Of a stretch of DNA of 64,000 nucleotides, positions 45,801-57,492 are shown one piece after another. The translations under genes were made by a program, and so were the position numbers. The notes under the pieces were generated by a model. It did no database searches, was not told the DNA's origin, and saw only the letters and a program-made list of their open reading frames with translations. How positions within the stretch are numbered: position 1 is the first letter of the stretch; each line of letters opens with the position of its first letter. This DNA comes from Gymnothorax reevesii (taxonomy: Eukaryota; Chordata; Actinopteri; Anguilliformes; Muraenidae). The stretch is from the NCBI GenBank assembly GCA_029721435.1, contig CM056573.1, positions 73,908,001-73,972,000 on the forward strand. Reading direction: 5' to 3'.

Positions 45801-47470
45801 GGCCTTAGTACTATCGGCTGTAATACTATCGGCTGGCCTGGTAGATTTTTCTTCCTGAGTCGCTCTGTCTCATTGAAAATATTATTGGGATGTAATCCAG
45901 TGCAAAAACGTTGGGTCATAATTTCTTCATTATGGCAATAGCGAGCGTAATGCACACAGTACTTCTAAGGACAATAGAATAAGAATCCCCCTCGCACACA
46001 AATAAATTTCCCACGCCTTGCTTAGTCGCCGTTATGTCCACAGTTGACCAAACAGCGTGTGCATTGAAGCCAAGGAGCAATTTTCAGTATTGCTTTCTTT
46101 CTTAATATTCGAGTGCCTGTACTCACAGTATAGATTTCACTTGTTTAATTTCCGGATCTCATACATTTTAATCGTAAATATGTCTCCATGTCGCATCGAA
46201 AACGTTTCTGCAAGAATTTGTTTTCCCCACCGTCAGTGCGAAAAGGCAATCGGCCCGGTCGAGCTACCTGTGAAAGTAAACAGGTAAACACACAGAGAGG
46301 GCTCTTCAAGTGAAGTAGGCCCACTTAGCCTGTGCACATTTACCTCTTCTTCCCTAACCCCTTAGTTCAATTGTTCAAATATATTTCGAATAACCGCGTA
46401 CGAAGGCTTCAGGGAGTCTTGCCATTGCCGATTTAAAGAATATTTCTCTGTCACATAACCTCCCTGTCTCCAAACCTTACATAATTTCATAGGTACATTT
46501 ATTTTCTCATTATTTGCAATAGCCAAGCCACTATAAAATGAAAATAACGTAGAATTACATTGCTCGCAAAATACAGACATCAGTAAGAGCGAACGCCATG
46601 CTCAAAGTTTTGCGATGTCAATATATTTACCTTATCATCGCTTCTTTAATGCGAGATTATTTTCTTCGTTAAATTCCTCATTATAGCCATTTGAAGCAAA
46701 GTTTGGTGGGTCAGGCAGCAACTCGGCCTTAGCTTTGTCACAGTCTGACTGTGCTCAGTCCCCGATGAGTTGAATGGCTCCATTGTCATCAAGGTTTAGA
46801 CTGCTGCATGATTAATTCCACGGAAAAACTCTCAGCCAAGACTAGTAAAATATTTACCTCTATGGTGGCTGCTTCCAGTTATTCAATTAGCCTCCTCGGT
46901 GGAAGAAGGGGTATGTTTTAAATTATAATAAGGCTTACAATAACAATAATAATAATAAATGGGCCTATTTTGATCTATTTTTTTTCGAGAATGTGTTTTA
47001 AAATATGACAATTCTTAGAAGTTTATATTCTCTTCAGTCGATGTTTTCTTCATTGAATAACAAGATCTGACAATAGCAAGGCTTTATTTTGTGAGTTGTT
47101 TAATTTTTTTACGGAATTTATTTTATCGTGTTGTTTTCAGTAATTTTAATTTATATTGTATGTATTATAATTATTTGGGAGATAAAAAGAAAAGCATCTG
47201 GCACGCTGGCACCCTTTATCTTTGAACTTGAAGGGCCCAAGAAGTTGCATGTGCGCGCGTGCGTGCGTTCGCGCGTCCATGCCCCCGTAAGAGGCTGAAG
47301 ATGAAGGACTTTCCTTAATATTGTGGAAGGTTTCAGAAATGAATGGAGAGATAGTCCATTGAAAGCAGTTGAATGCCATGACAACTAGAAACAACCTCAG
47401 ATTTATTCCAAACAGTTTGAACACATTGTACCGGGGCGTCAATCATCTATTATTCCTCCCCTGAAATAAA
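42818..47470 (+). other. Putative first intron, distal part
   Basis: Contains a 15-base C run and ACC repeat at 45290-45330 and AAT/AAC/TTA triplet repeats at 45708-45780. A block at 46750-46900 with ggctccattgtcatcaagg and gcatgattaattcc looks like a conserved non-coding element, but conservation cannot be judged here. No transposon is recognised. Confidence 0.4.
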
Positions 47471-47650
47471 TGCAAAAACTCAGGCGGGACAAAGGCTTCC
47501 AACAGGACCCGGACATTTGTCTACATTTCCCTCATTGTCCGCAGCTTAGCAATCGGTTTGTATTTGTGTTTGCCGTGGTCCGACCACCCAGGATGCGCTG
47601 AGGACTTGGTAAAACTTGAAACATTGTCACCCACATCACATACTACATAG
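47471..47650 (+). promoter_or_regulatory. Candidate Shh/Gli-responsive nkx2.2 enhancer
   Basis: A perfect Gli consensus GACCACCCA lies at 47582-47590, with ACAAAGG (TCF-like) near 47491 and two ATTGTC motifs (Sox-like, near 47535 and 47624). It is 1.7 kb upstream of the ATG exon. NKX2.2 is a known direct Shh/Gli target in ventral neural tube, and a Gli- and TCF-bound module about 2 kb upstream is known in mouse. Equivalence is inferred from position and motifs only. Confidence 0.5.
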
Positions 47651-49251
47651 GACGCAGGGTGGAAAAGAAGAAAGCAAGTGAGAGCGACAAAGAAGTCCAA
47701 GAAAAGCGAAATGCATAGATCAACAGTAAAGCTTTGGGTTAAAATTAGAAATCAGGAAAAACAAAGATACAAAACAGAGATTTTTTAAAAAAGCGCTGGA
47801 AGCGCCGAAGTCTAATGTAGCTCCTCAAGGCTATAGCTAACTTTCTGAGAAATAAGATGACCTATGGAATCTCATTGAGTTTTGAGAGATTATCATACAA
47901 CTGACTTCAGTATGACTTGATAAAATAAGAGAATATCATTGTAATGTTCATATTTGGCATTTATCTACACACGGACGGTCATTGCAACTATATTTATTTT
48001 ATTTTTTTAGCATTTAGGCCACTGCTTCCAAAAGCGGATGGAATTAGTGCGTACAACGTAATATAATCGGATATGCAGCGGATCGACTTACTTAACCCAG
48101 TTGCCGGCTCATTATTCCTTGTAATATACCGTATTTTGTTGATTAATTCCAATATTTAGCACTATCAAAAAATATAATATTTTAAAACAAGAGTAACGTA
48201 TTATTATTTATAATAATAATATTTATTAAAATAGTAATCTTCATCATATTATTAATATTGTTATTATTATTTTTTTTTTTATCACCATCCGCATGTAATT
48301 AGTCTGGTATTTCCTAAATTTGGTAATATCTTGTTCCGCCGAATTAATTAATACCCATAGGATCTTAACTCAGAGCTCGCAGTCTGTTGTCGATCGAATT
48401 AAGCAGACTACAATAATTTGTTTATACAGCACTTTAGAAGCAAACAAAAGTCGATTGCTTAATGCCTCATATATGCCCCTTTTCCGTAATCCAAAATATT
48501 GACCCAAATGGTTCACCTAAATTGGTTTCATGCCATTTTAAACAATAATATTCTGGATTCGGCGAGAGTCCAGTATTGAGGGGAGAAAACATTTTGAAAG
48601 GCATTTAGACCACAGATTAGACTGTCAACAAGCAATTTTCCAGCTTATTGCTTTCATATTTCTTCATATGAGGAGAATATTAAAGGAAACTCAATTCAGG
48701 AGCAATTCGTTAAAACGGGCTTTCAAGTATGCTGAGTATAAAGCTACTTGGAGGTCCTTTGTATGTAAATAGGGTGTAAAAAAGGCCCTCCCCGTCTTTG
48801 TAATTAATTGACACGTTAAACCACTCATCATGTTCTGAAGCACCAATGGTAGAGGCTCGAATCTCCCCAAAACCCACAATTTCACATCTGCAAACACTGT
48901 CTTCATCCACTTGACTCCGAAGACCCGCCCACACGTGGCCAACCTTTTGCGTTTTTAATGCTTCTTCACTGCAGGTTCATGTGTTTGAGACCAACCTTAT
49001 ATGGACTGATCAGACCGGTAATGGCTTATTTCCCCCCTTGCGCCCAGCAGTAGCACAGTACCCACGAGCCAGATACTGCACTTCAGCCACTTATGCATTC
49101 TTCTTGGGCTTACAGATACTGATTTCACTCAAAGCCTGTGGCTATATGAGCCGCTCTTCATGATTTGCTGTAAGACTTGCTAAATTTCAGACTGTACCTA
49201 TCTGATCTTTTTTCTCCAACTTCCATCCTGTTTTGTGTGTTTCCTAAACAG
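47651..49251 (+). other. Proximal upstream region or intron end
   Basis: A/T-rich with ATT runs at 48190-48285. An E-box CACGTG beside a GC-box-like cccgccca lies at 48923-48936. It ends in a pyrimidine-rich tract and AG (49250-49251), a good splice acceptor, directly before the ATG exon. So either this is intron, or a nearby promoter is used as an alternative. Confidence 0.45.
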
Positions 49252-49301
49252 CGGATTGCCAAACTGGTGCAGCAACTTTCCTGCATAAATTTCATCAGAA
49301 C
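49252..49301 (+). other. nkx2.2 5' untranslated part of the ATG exon
   Basis: Fifty bases between the predicted splice acceptor and the ATG. No upstream ATG in this leader. Confidence 0.5.
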
Positions 49302-49557
49302 ATGTCGCTGACCAACACAAAGACAGGCTTTTCTGTAAAGGACATTTTGGACCTCCCTGACACAAACGATGAAGAAGGATCTATCACAGAAGCGGAAGAG
49401 GATACGGAGGGGTCTGAGACAACAAAAACGACAGGAGTTCTGGGGCAGAATCCCTTAGAAAACGTTCAAAACTTACCTTTAAAGAATCCATTTTACGATA
49501 ATAGCGATAATCCTTACACAAGATGGCTTGCCACTACGGACAGCATTCAATATTCAT
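49302..49557 (+). CDS. nkx2.2a: NKX2.2 homeobox protein, first coding exon
   Basis: The ATG opens [20 protein letters not shown], the NK2 family N-terminus containing the TN (Engrailed-homology-like) repression motif that binds Groucho/TLE corepressors. Acidic residues follow, then SLPL-type [10 protein letters not shown] and [16 protein letters not shown]. The exon ends at a GTAAGT donor (49558) after 85 codons plus one base; the split codon completes to Leu with the next exon, as in other vertebrates. The protein is a nuclear transcription factor that specifies ventral neural progenitors, oligodendrocytes and pancreatic endocrine cells. The suffix 'a' is a guess, since a second fish paralogue exists. 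Confidence 0.95.
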
Positions 49558-50349
49558 GTAAGTACCCTTTAACAATCCAAATTTAAAGTCGCATCCCAAA
49601 TTTCTCGTATCAGTTTTTTTTTATTATTTTATTTACAAATAACTGAACATTTTTTGCCTCTGCCTTGGAATTTTGGCACTATTATAGGAATAAAAAAAAA
49701 TGTCAGTTGTTTTTTATACTTAATTTAATTTTTTACTCATCCGGAATGATCCGGAATGGGTATCGATCCATGCCTGTTAGCTATTTAATGTCATTTTTAT
49801 GTTGGGCAGTTTCAGAATAAAACAAAATAAAAAATATATAGATAGATAAATATATAAATACATAATAAAAAAATAGAATTAATAATAAATAAATAAACAC
49901 AAGATTATTAATGCATTTGAGCTTCACTATGCTCTTTTTGAATCAATTAGTAAAAATATGTAAGGTTCTTCACATTTACCGTTTCGAAAGAAATGATTCA
50001 GTGACATTAACTGTGACGCAATAGCCCAAACAAGAAGAACAGAAAATGCTTAATTGACCCATAAATTAAACTATAAGATGTGTGCAGAGGGCGACTCACT
50101 GTTTTGACAATGTAAACTCATTAGGTTTCGATATTTTAACAGAGTATATCTGATTCTAAATTGTGGACGATGCCAGAGCAGTGAACTATTTTTCCATAGG
50201 CTGCAAATTAATACCATTCTAAAGAGAAAATTGCGATACGACGATTGCTAATTGTGCCCAATTTCAACGGTACATTACACCTTTGTCATTTAAAAAAAAT
50301 AAACATATTAAACGCACGAATTTGTAAAATGTCTTGTTTTCTCACGCAG
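49558..50349 (+). other. nkx2.2 coding intron
   Basis: A 792-base intron with GTAAGT donor and a cacgcag acceptor, phase 1. A/T-rich, with ATA/AAT-type simple sequence near 49830-49910. No inserted transposon recognised. Confidence 0.85.
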
Positions 50350-50906
50350 TGCATGGTCTATCGGCAAATTCACAGCAAGATTCGCCAGCCAAGTCGCCGG
50401 AACCCTCCGCCGACGAATCACAGGACAATGACAAGGAAACTTCAAGCAACGGCAGTGACTCCGGTAAGAAGAGAAAAAGGAGAGTGTTGTTTTCCAAAGC
50501 ACAGACTTATGAGCTTGAGCGTCGATTTAGGCAACAGAGATACCTTTCAGCGCCTGAAAGGGAACACCTTGCTAGTTTGATCCGCCTAACGCCGACTCAG
50601 GTGAAAATCTGGTTCCAGAACCATCGATACAAAATGAAGAGAGCTCGAGCCGAGAAAGGTATTGAAGTGACTCATCTCCCCTCACCACGGCGGGTGGCAG
50701 TACCGGTCTTAGTCAGAGATGGCAAGCCGTGCCATACTCTTAAAGCTCAGGACTTGGCGGCCACATTTCAAGCTGGAATTCCATTCTCGGCATATAGCGC
50801 TCAGTCACTTCAGCATATGCAATACAATGCTCAATACACTGCCGCCTCTACGCCGCAATTTCCCACAGCACACCACTTGGTGCAAACGCAACAGTGGACT
50901 TGGTGA
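50350..50906 (+). CDS. nkx2.2a: NKX2.2 homeobox protein, homeodomain exon
   Basis: The exon opens within the split Leu codon (then [10 protein letters not shown]), continues through [15 protein letters not shown], and encodes the homeodomain from about [20 protein letters not shown] to the recognition helix [18 protein letters not shown]. The Tyr in NHRYKMKR (position 54) is the NK2-class signature for CAAGTG sites. The NK2-specific domain follows as [15 protein letters not shown]. The protein ends with VQTQQWTW before TGA at 50904-50906. With the first exon it gives 270 aa, the usual length. Every domain is intact. Known to act downstream of Shh. Confidence 0.97.
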
Positions 50907-51285
50907 ATCATGATAAACTTCAAGGGAATTGCGATTGGTGGAACAGGGAGACGGACAATATTGGAGACTTTTTTTGTAGCTTGACCCGTATCAACGGCTG
51001 AAATAGTTGGACTGGTATATATGATATATGCGCCATGTTTACAAGTTTTCGTTATGAAAACCGGGTCTGGCCTCACCCTAAAATCAAGAATGTCACTGCT
51101 CTTGTGAAATTTTGTATAGTATGTTTGTGTGTTGTAGAAATGTTTTTTTTTTCTCCCCTCTTTTTGTCAACCGTGTAATAAGCACGCAAAGCAAAACATT
51201 TTAAAATTATATCGTTTTTAAATTTCGTGTTGATTTTATAATTAAATATATTTATAGCCACGAATAAAATCCTGGCAACATTTAT
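50907..51285 (+). terminator. nkx2.2 3' UTR and candidate poly(A) signals
   Basis: AATAAA at 51263-51268 is the first good polyadenylation signal after the stop; a second lies at 51511-51516. Which one is used cannot be seen from sequence. Confidence 0.5.
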
Positions 51286-54200
51286 CGTATTTTATCATTC
51301 GGTTTATTTCATTGTAAATTGTTTGTGGTAATTGTTTGCGATGGAGATTACTTTTCAGGTCGCTTAGTTGATTGCAAAATATTCCACAACTGAAAAGAAG
51401 ACTGGTAAAATAACTGTAAAAACTGTCCGCCATGATCCGATATAATTAGGCTATGTGAATAACAGTTTAAACCGCCGTGATGGGGGAATTCTCGGTTTTA
51501 TAAGAATTTGAATAAAATACTGTTTCAGAAATTACGTTTTGGTTGCGTTTTTAACGGCGTTATAGCTAATATACTTAGCGCGGAAATATCATCTGTTCTT
51601 CATTGGAGATTAAGCTGCTGCTTGAAGTACATATAAGTTATATATTTTTATTCTTAGATTATATTACATTGTGCTGTCTTGCGTGGATCTTTGCGCATAT
51701 GAGAAGGACATTAGTTTTTCACCGACGCGCTAAGGATGTTCGCATTGAAATCAACATATTTTATCGAGCTTTTGATACTTCGGAGCAACGACAGAGAAAG
51801 TCACTTGTGAGATAGAAATCCACTTACTTATTATAAGAGGTCTTCTTGAACTGGAGCTTTTCAATAAGCTTTTCCAAACGGTTTGACTTTCAACATCTTG
51901 AACTGCACATCACTTCCGATGTTTAAGAAGCCCTTTTTTATTAATTGATTTCAGTGAGTTCCGCAATTTTATTTTGACCAGAAATCTACGACCACAGAAT
52001 TGTAAAAATAATTTTGAGATGTTACGATTATTTTAAAACTTATCATACATGCATTCCGACACAAAAGACTTTCGCATATTTAATGTTGCAACGAATGCTT
52101 AAACTAAATTTTCAGCCAAACACGCAGCTTTTCCACATTCACTTGGGGCTATAATTGAAGTGGAATGAACCGCGAGTCCCAGACGAATTTCATGTGGATT
52201 TATTGGTGATAGTCAGATCTAATTCTATATCTAAAGTAAATAGGATTATTCACCGCAAAAACTGAAATGTTTTTGTTACTGCGGAGATATACTGGTGCAA
52301 CAGATGTTAGATACCGCGCTCAGCATCACTGCGCAAACTACAACATGTACAAGCTTTGCTAATTATTTACAGAATTCTATCTCAGGGGAACTGCTGCTTC
52401 ATGTTCATAGCAGACACGTAATAAATTTGACGCATATGTTAAGTGGACTGGACACAACCAAATCAGCCAATAACTCTTTAGATATTTGTCGAACGTACTT
52501 ATTATTTTACAAGCGCGAACGAATGCTTAATACATAGACCTCCTACGCCTAATATTCCCTACATTGGTAGATAAATTATATAATTGAGCCTAAAAATGTT
52601 TTGAAATGAAAATATACAGGAAAATAAACAGTTCCAGGGCGTATTGCATGATACTGACTCTTAAAAGGAATGCCGCGTGTTCTTGCTTACGTTTTATGAT
52701 TTTAGAAGACATCCATTTACAATCAGATAGCATATTTATTTTGCTCCAAATTTAGGCCAGTACATAGCCCATATCTCTCATTGTCTCTCTCGCTCTTTCT
52801 CACGCACACTTGCGCGATTAAGAACAATCATTATTTGATATGTAAATGTTACTTTTTATTATTATACGTATGATGTAGTAACAATTTCCCCATATTCGGC
52901 ACCACTTTGAGAAGGATTTCTATGGATTTGCATTATTTTTTTACTCCCTCGCATACGCCCACCATGGATGCACGAACAACGCGGGTAGCTGTGCCGTCGG
53001 CAACGTCCCTCCATTTTCATAAAATCGAATTTTAATACCCCGACCAGACGGAACTTGTTTACGCAGTCTATTGTTGCACAATAACAGTGTCCAGAACATA
53101 AACATACAAAGGACAGAGGCTGGCATTTGTGAGTGTTCGAGGCGTGCATATTAACAAGACTCGGAGTGTGAGTTACCCAGAGGAGACGACGACTGTCTCA
53201 TTTTCTCTGAGCAATTCAGGTCTTTTATCGGGGGCAGTGCATATTCGAGTCTGGGAAAAGAAGTATCCTTGGGTTTTGTCGCACTTGTCAGTTGGTACCA
53301 ATGAAGTCCTTGCTGTTCACGTTTTATTTCATATGAGCAGCTGGGCACTAGCAAAAAAGAAAAGGGCCACACATAAAAACTCAAAACTTTGTCCTGCTTT
53401 TAAATGGAGTAGCCTATAGCCGTTTCTCGAAAAAAACAAATTTAAAAATTCGTACAATATGTTTTTCTGGTACAATGAAACCCATTCAGTGATATCAGGG
53501 AGTTCTTTTCTCTTGATATAGCCATGAGAACAACGGTCCGCTTATTTGTTCTATTTCCTGCTGAAAGAGAATGGTTTTCTGATCCCAAAGTTTGCAGCCA
53601 CTATCAGAATTTATCAGAATTGTTCATTTCAAACTTCTGGTTGGTGCAAACTATGTGCATAGAAATCGATTAAACATTTTGGGTCTTAATGGAGAGAATT
53701 TAACTTGTTGATGGGCATTGGGAGCGAAATAGGGATCATTGATATAGACCTACATTTTCCCTCATTCGGTGAGTCATTTCCTGGAGTTCGATAGCCGAAT
53801 TTGTTCTCAGTGAGCACCTAAAATAATTTCTCCACATACATAACAAATTGTTTACTGATGCATTTTACCATGTTTATTTACATTATTTGTTTACAATTTA
53901 ATGTGCAAAATAAGTGGTTTAATTTGCAAGTTGTCAGTCACGTCGTTTTAGCGTTGTCTCTAACTGTTCACGATATAGCCTATATTTATCACATGGTTGA
54001 CATGACGACGTATCAGAGAAAAAAGCATTTGCAGTCACTTAGAAGTATATTGCCTCTAAAATATATTAACAAATAAATGTTCCATAATTACTGAAGACCA
54101 GTCTATTCCTGTCAACAGCTATAGTCGAGCAGTCAGAATTCGCGAAGCCGCATGGCAGCTTGCTTTGCTACCGTAGTCGGCGCTTAAAGATGCATTAACC

Positions 54201-55374
54201 TCGGTAATGTAGACTGTGCTTATTTTATCTTAGAAGGTGTGGTTTGCAATGAAGCGCAGTGGTTTGTTTATACTCATCGCGTTCTTTTTTATTAGCCCTT
54301 CGTTTACACTTGGTTTCCACTTACTGACATTGCGTTCAGCATTTTGAAGTCGTTTCAAAACTGAATTACGATAATTCTTTAAAACGATAGTAGCAGGATA
54401 AATAAGAGCAAAGGCAACAAATGCCTAACTTCACATTATATTAAACAAAACAGTATGATCATCTGTGGGCCTGTCTCCGCTTAACTTGTAACTCAACGCG
54501 TACTACTGGCTACCTCGATGAGTTTTTTTTCAAGTTATCTTTAATACGGTTCAGGTTGGTTTTGGGGTAGGCCTACACATGTAAAGCTTACCTTAAAGCG
54601 AAAATCTCCGTGAAAAGCGTTTCTCGCGCCCCGCTTTTTGCTTTAAATTCTGTTGCTGATTGGAACCGAAAAACCATGCGCGCCAAAGGAAAAATCGAAG
54701 ATGTAGGCCGACTACTGTACTACCCAGAGAGGATTATTGCATGACAATTTCTAAAAATAGAATATTTCAGGAAATGTGCACTTCTGACTCTATAGAGCTT
54801 TGCAATGGTGACCTTCTAAACCGCCACATAAATCATTCCTTATCGGGAACATCTCCAAATAAAAGAGGATATCCGGACTATTATGAGTATGGGTTTCATT
54901 TAAAGGAAGCAATCTGGATTTTATTGCCTAATATAAGATCCAGATTAGATTCGCCGACCGCTTTGGCTCAGATATTAAACTAAAAGAACGGCGTCCTCAC
55001 GCCTCTCAACCACAAGATGGAGACAGAGGCCGCTTAATTTTATTCATCCTTCTGACTTCATTTTCCTGGTATTTGTATGCATCTCTGCTGTACAATTCAG
55101 CCTCGACGACGTAGATCTGTAGTATGTTTAAGCATGTACATATTTCCACATCAACTTTGATACATGAGGAGACTAAGGAGCATTGGGGGACCTAAAGACC
55201 CCACGAAGCCAGGAAAGCGTGAAACAAAGCAAAATAGGGACATACTTAAGGGTCACCATGGGGAAAAGGCTTATTTCTGGGCCATGAGCTCGGCTTAGGT
55301 CTAGTGTTACAATTGGGTTTAAGGTTAGGGCTATGCCTAGTTTACAAGTCAAGTATTAGAATTATCCTTTAGAC
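51286..55374. other. Downstream intergenic, repeat-poor
   Basis: No gene or transposon recognised in 4.1 kb. Frames such as 53129-53419 and 54660-54983 have no recognisable domain or splice context. Near 55310-55330 a degenerate gggtttaaggttaggg motif occurs. Confidence 0.5.
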
Positions 55375-55560
55375 CAGGGGTGTCATAATGGTTTGTAAAA
55401 GAGCCAAGGGCTCACAGGTTTCCATTCCAACCGAGCAGAAGCACACCTGGTGCAGGCTGAGATCACTTGATTAAATTAGTTGTATCAGGCGTGTTTCTGC
55501 TTGGTTGGATTGAAAACCTACAGCCACGTGGCCCTTTTATGGACCAGTTTGACATCCCTT
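55375..55560. mobile_element. Small hAT-type hairpin element
   Basis: Starts CAGGGGTGTCATAATGG and ends, reversed, AAGGGATGTCAAACTGG. It is flanked by 8-bp CTTTAGAC (55367-55374) and CTTTCAAC (55561-55568), 6 of 8 matching. The interior is itself palindromic (tttccattccaacc... pairing with ...ggttggattgaaaa), so the 186 bp can fold. Confidence 0.8.
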
Positions 55561-56430
55561 CTTTCAACTATTGTGATGTCCTTAATTAAGAAAAGACAAT
55601 GGGTCATTTTAGCGAGTTTATAGGTTTGTTTTGGGTTAACATAAGGGTTAAGATTTGGGGTAAAATTAAGATTAGGCCTGATTTTAGGGTTTGGGGGTAT
55701 GGAAATAGCATTTTTGTTTAAACATATCCATTTTGGTCTGATAAACATATTAAAAAACTGTGGGTGTGTGTGTGTGTGTGTGCCTGCCTGCGCACGTGAG
55801 TGTAGATGCAGTTGGATTTGGGAGAGAACTTAGCTTTCTGTTCAGAAAGTTCATGGCATTTCTCAGGGCGAAATATTTAAGAACAAATACATATGTACAC
55901 CATGTTGCATTACCATGGTATGCAAACCACAATGCAATATGGTATTTACTAATATTTTTGAATGAAGACGGGCGTGTATTTTCACTGTCTTCAAGCATAA
56001 TTCAAGTGGTGTTTCTGGGCCACGCAGCGATGGCGTACTATACAAAGATGGGTGAAGTCCACACAGTGGCGCAATTGATCTATCTAAGAACTGAAACGCG
56101 AGGAATCTTGCAGCAAGGATTTTTCGCCCATGTATACAAAATTAAATAATAAAAAAGCAAAATTCCACGGCTTGACAGGAACAGGTCCATGATCGAAACG
56201 ATAGTTAAAATAGTTTCCACCGACCCCTGAGCAAAAAAAAAAAAAACCTTCAGTGATAGGTGCTATAATCTATTTATTCATTTTCACTTATCTGTAAAAA
56301 TAATTATAATTCTCGAGTGACACCTAAATAAAATAAAAAATCAAGCCCTAGAAAAAAGTGACCATAAGAATCATTTAGGCCCTGCATTAAAATTTTTACA
56401 TTGTATGCCCAATTGCTACGTTCGAACAAC
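55561..56430. other. Intergenic with GT microsatellite
   Basis: A GT run lies at 55764-55782, preceded by G/T-rich sequence with gggttaagatttgggg. No gene seen. Confidence 0.5.
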
Positions 56431-56533
56431 CAGGGCCTCGTTTCCCAATTGCACCTTAAGGCTAAGATGATCGTAGAAATCATTTTACGAAGCTCCTTGC
56501 ACTGTGGAGTGTTTCCGAAAAGCACCCTATCTA
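56431..56533. repeat. Divergent hairpin-element relic
   Basis: Starts gggcctcgtttcccaattg and contains agtgtttccgaaaagcacc near the far side. The ends are like the 866-967 family but more decayed. Confidence 0.4.
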
Positions 56534-57180
56534 AAGACGTTCTCAGATATGATCTACGATCTGCAAGTGATAGCAGTCACTCGTAGACAACTGTAAGGCA
56601 CCTGCAGGAGTCATCGCGAACTGAGTTTTATTATTATTATTAACGTACATGTTCTATTTTATTATCATCTTATTTCATTTTGAACCATTTCCATAAATGA
56701 CAACTCCATCTGAAGGCAAACCTCACCCCCAATTTGATGCGTTTGGTCCGTCAGCGCTCCGCGAGCACCCTCCGCGCAGGTGGTAGGATTTACTTTAGTC
56801 AATGAGTGTGTTTACACAAGATCCGCTGCGTTGCATTTCTAGTCCGTCCCAGCTCCGGCAATACGCAGCCGCGCGCAGCAGACACGAAAGACTTCTATTT
56901 TTGCCGGAATCCGCAGCAGAAACGCAGCACTTCAGCACAGCAGATCAATCGGTACACAAACATAACATTTAAAACTTGCGGTTAATTTACAAAATCCGTG
57001 TTGGTGCCAGTTCGTATCGTGGGCTAGGACAGCAACCGAAGCAAGAAAGTAATCTAGATGAAGAGATCAGATTCCAAAACCTATATGTCCGTCAGACCAC
57101 TTTTCTTTTAAATTAGCATTTTTTTAAATCAGGCTCCTATGTTCAAGTTCGGTAATTTCATTGTAAAGGTAATAATAAGG
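56534..57180. other. Intergenic, locally G/C-rich
   Basis: 56750-56950 is unusually G/C-rich, with cagcgctccgcgagc and cgcagccgcgcgcagcag. I could not assign it to a promoter or a repeat. Confidence 0.4.
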
Positions 57181-57366
57181 GCCACGTTTCCCAGATTCAT
57201 TTAAAGAAGATCTTAGCACTAAGAGCTTCTTTAGATCCTTCTTAAGGCTCAACTAAGCAAACGCGTTTCCCAGATTCCTTCTTAGCCTAAGATGGCTCCC
57301 TCCGAGCTGAACTCTTCTTTGGAGCCTTCTTAACTCCTTAAAAACGCTCTTAACTGGGAACCGCGG
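57181..57366. repeat. Hairpin miniature element, GTTTCCCAGA type
   Basis: Opens gggccacgtttcccagattc and closes cttaactgggaaccgcgg, with an internal acgcgtttcccagattcc repeat at 57261. It is a looser member of the same end type as the 866-967 element. Confidence 0.45.
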
Positions 57367-57492
57367 GCAAGGTCATTAGTTTGTGAATAACGTGAATAAC
57401 ATTTTTTTTCTAAAATGCCAATTTTGTCAACTTATAGCTTTTTTAACAAATGACATTTTCTTTTGCGTCAAAACTAGCTAAAAAAATCCACC

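Noticed and set aside
47146..47442. Two overlapping minus frames at 47.1-47.4 kb as an nkx2.2 antisense gene
   Set aside because: Low-complexity Ala/Arg/His stretch from a GTGCG-type repeat; no evidence of a coding role.
53129..53419. 96-codon frame downstream of nkx2.2
   Set aside because: No domain, no splice or promoter context, and an overlapping open frame on the other strand; probably chance.
54660..54983. 107-codon frame
   Set aside because: No recognisable family and no transcript signals; left as intergenic.
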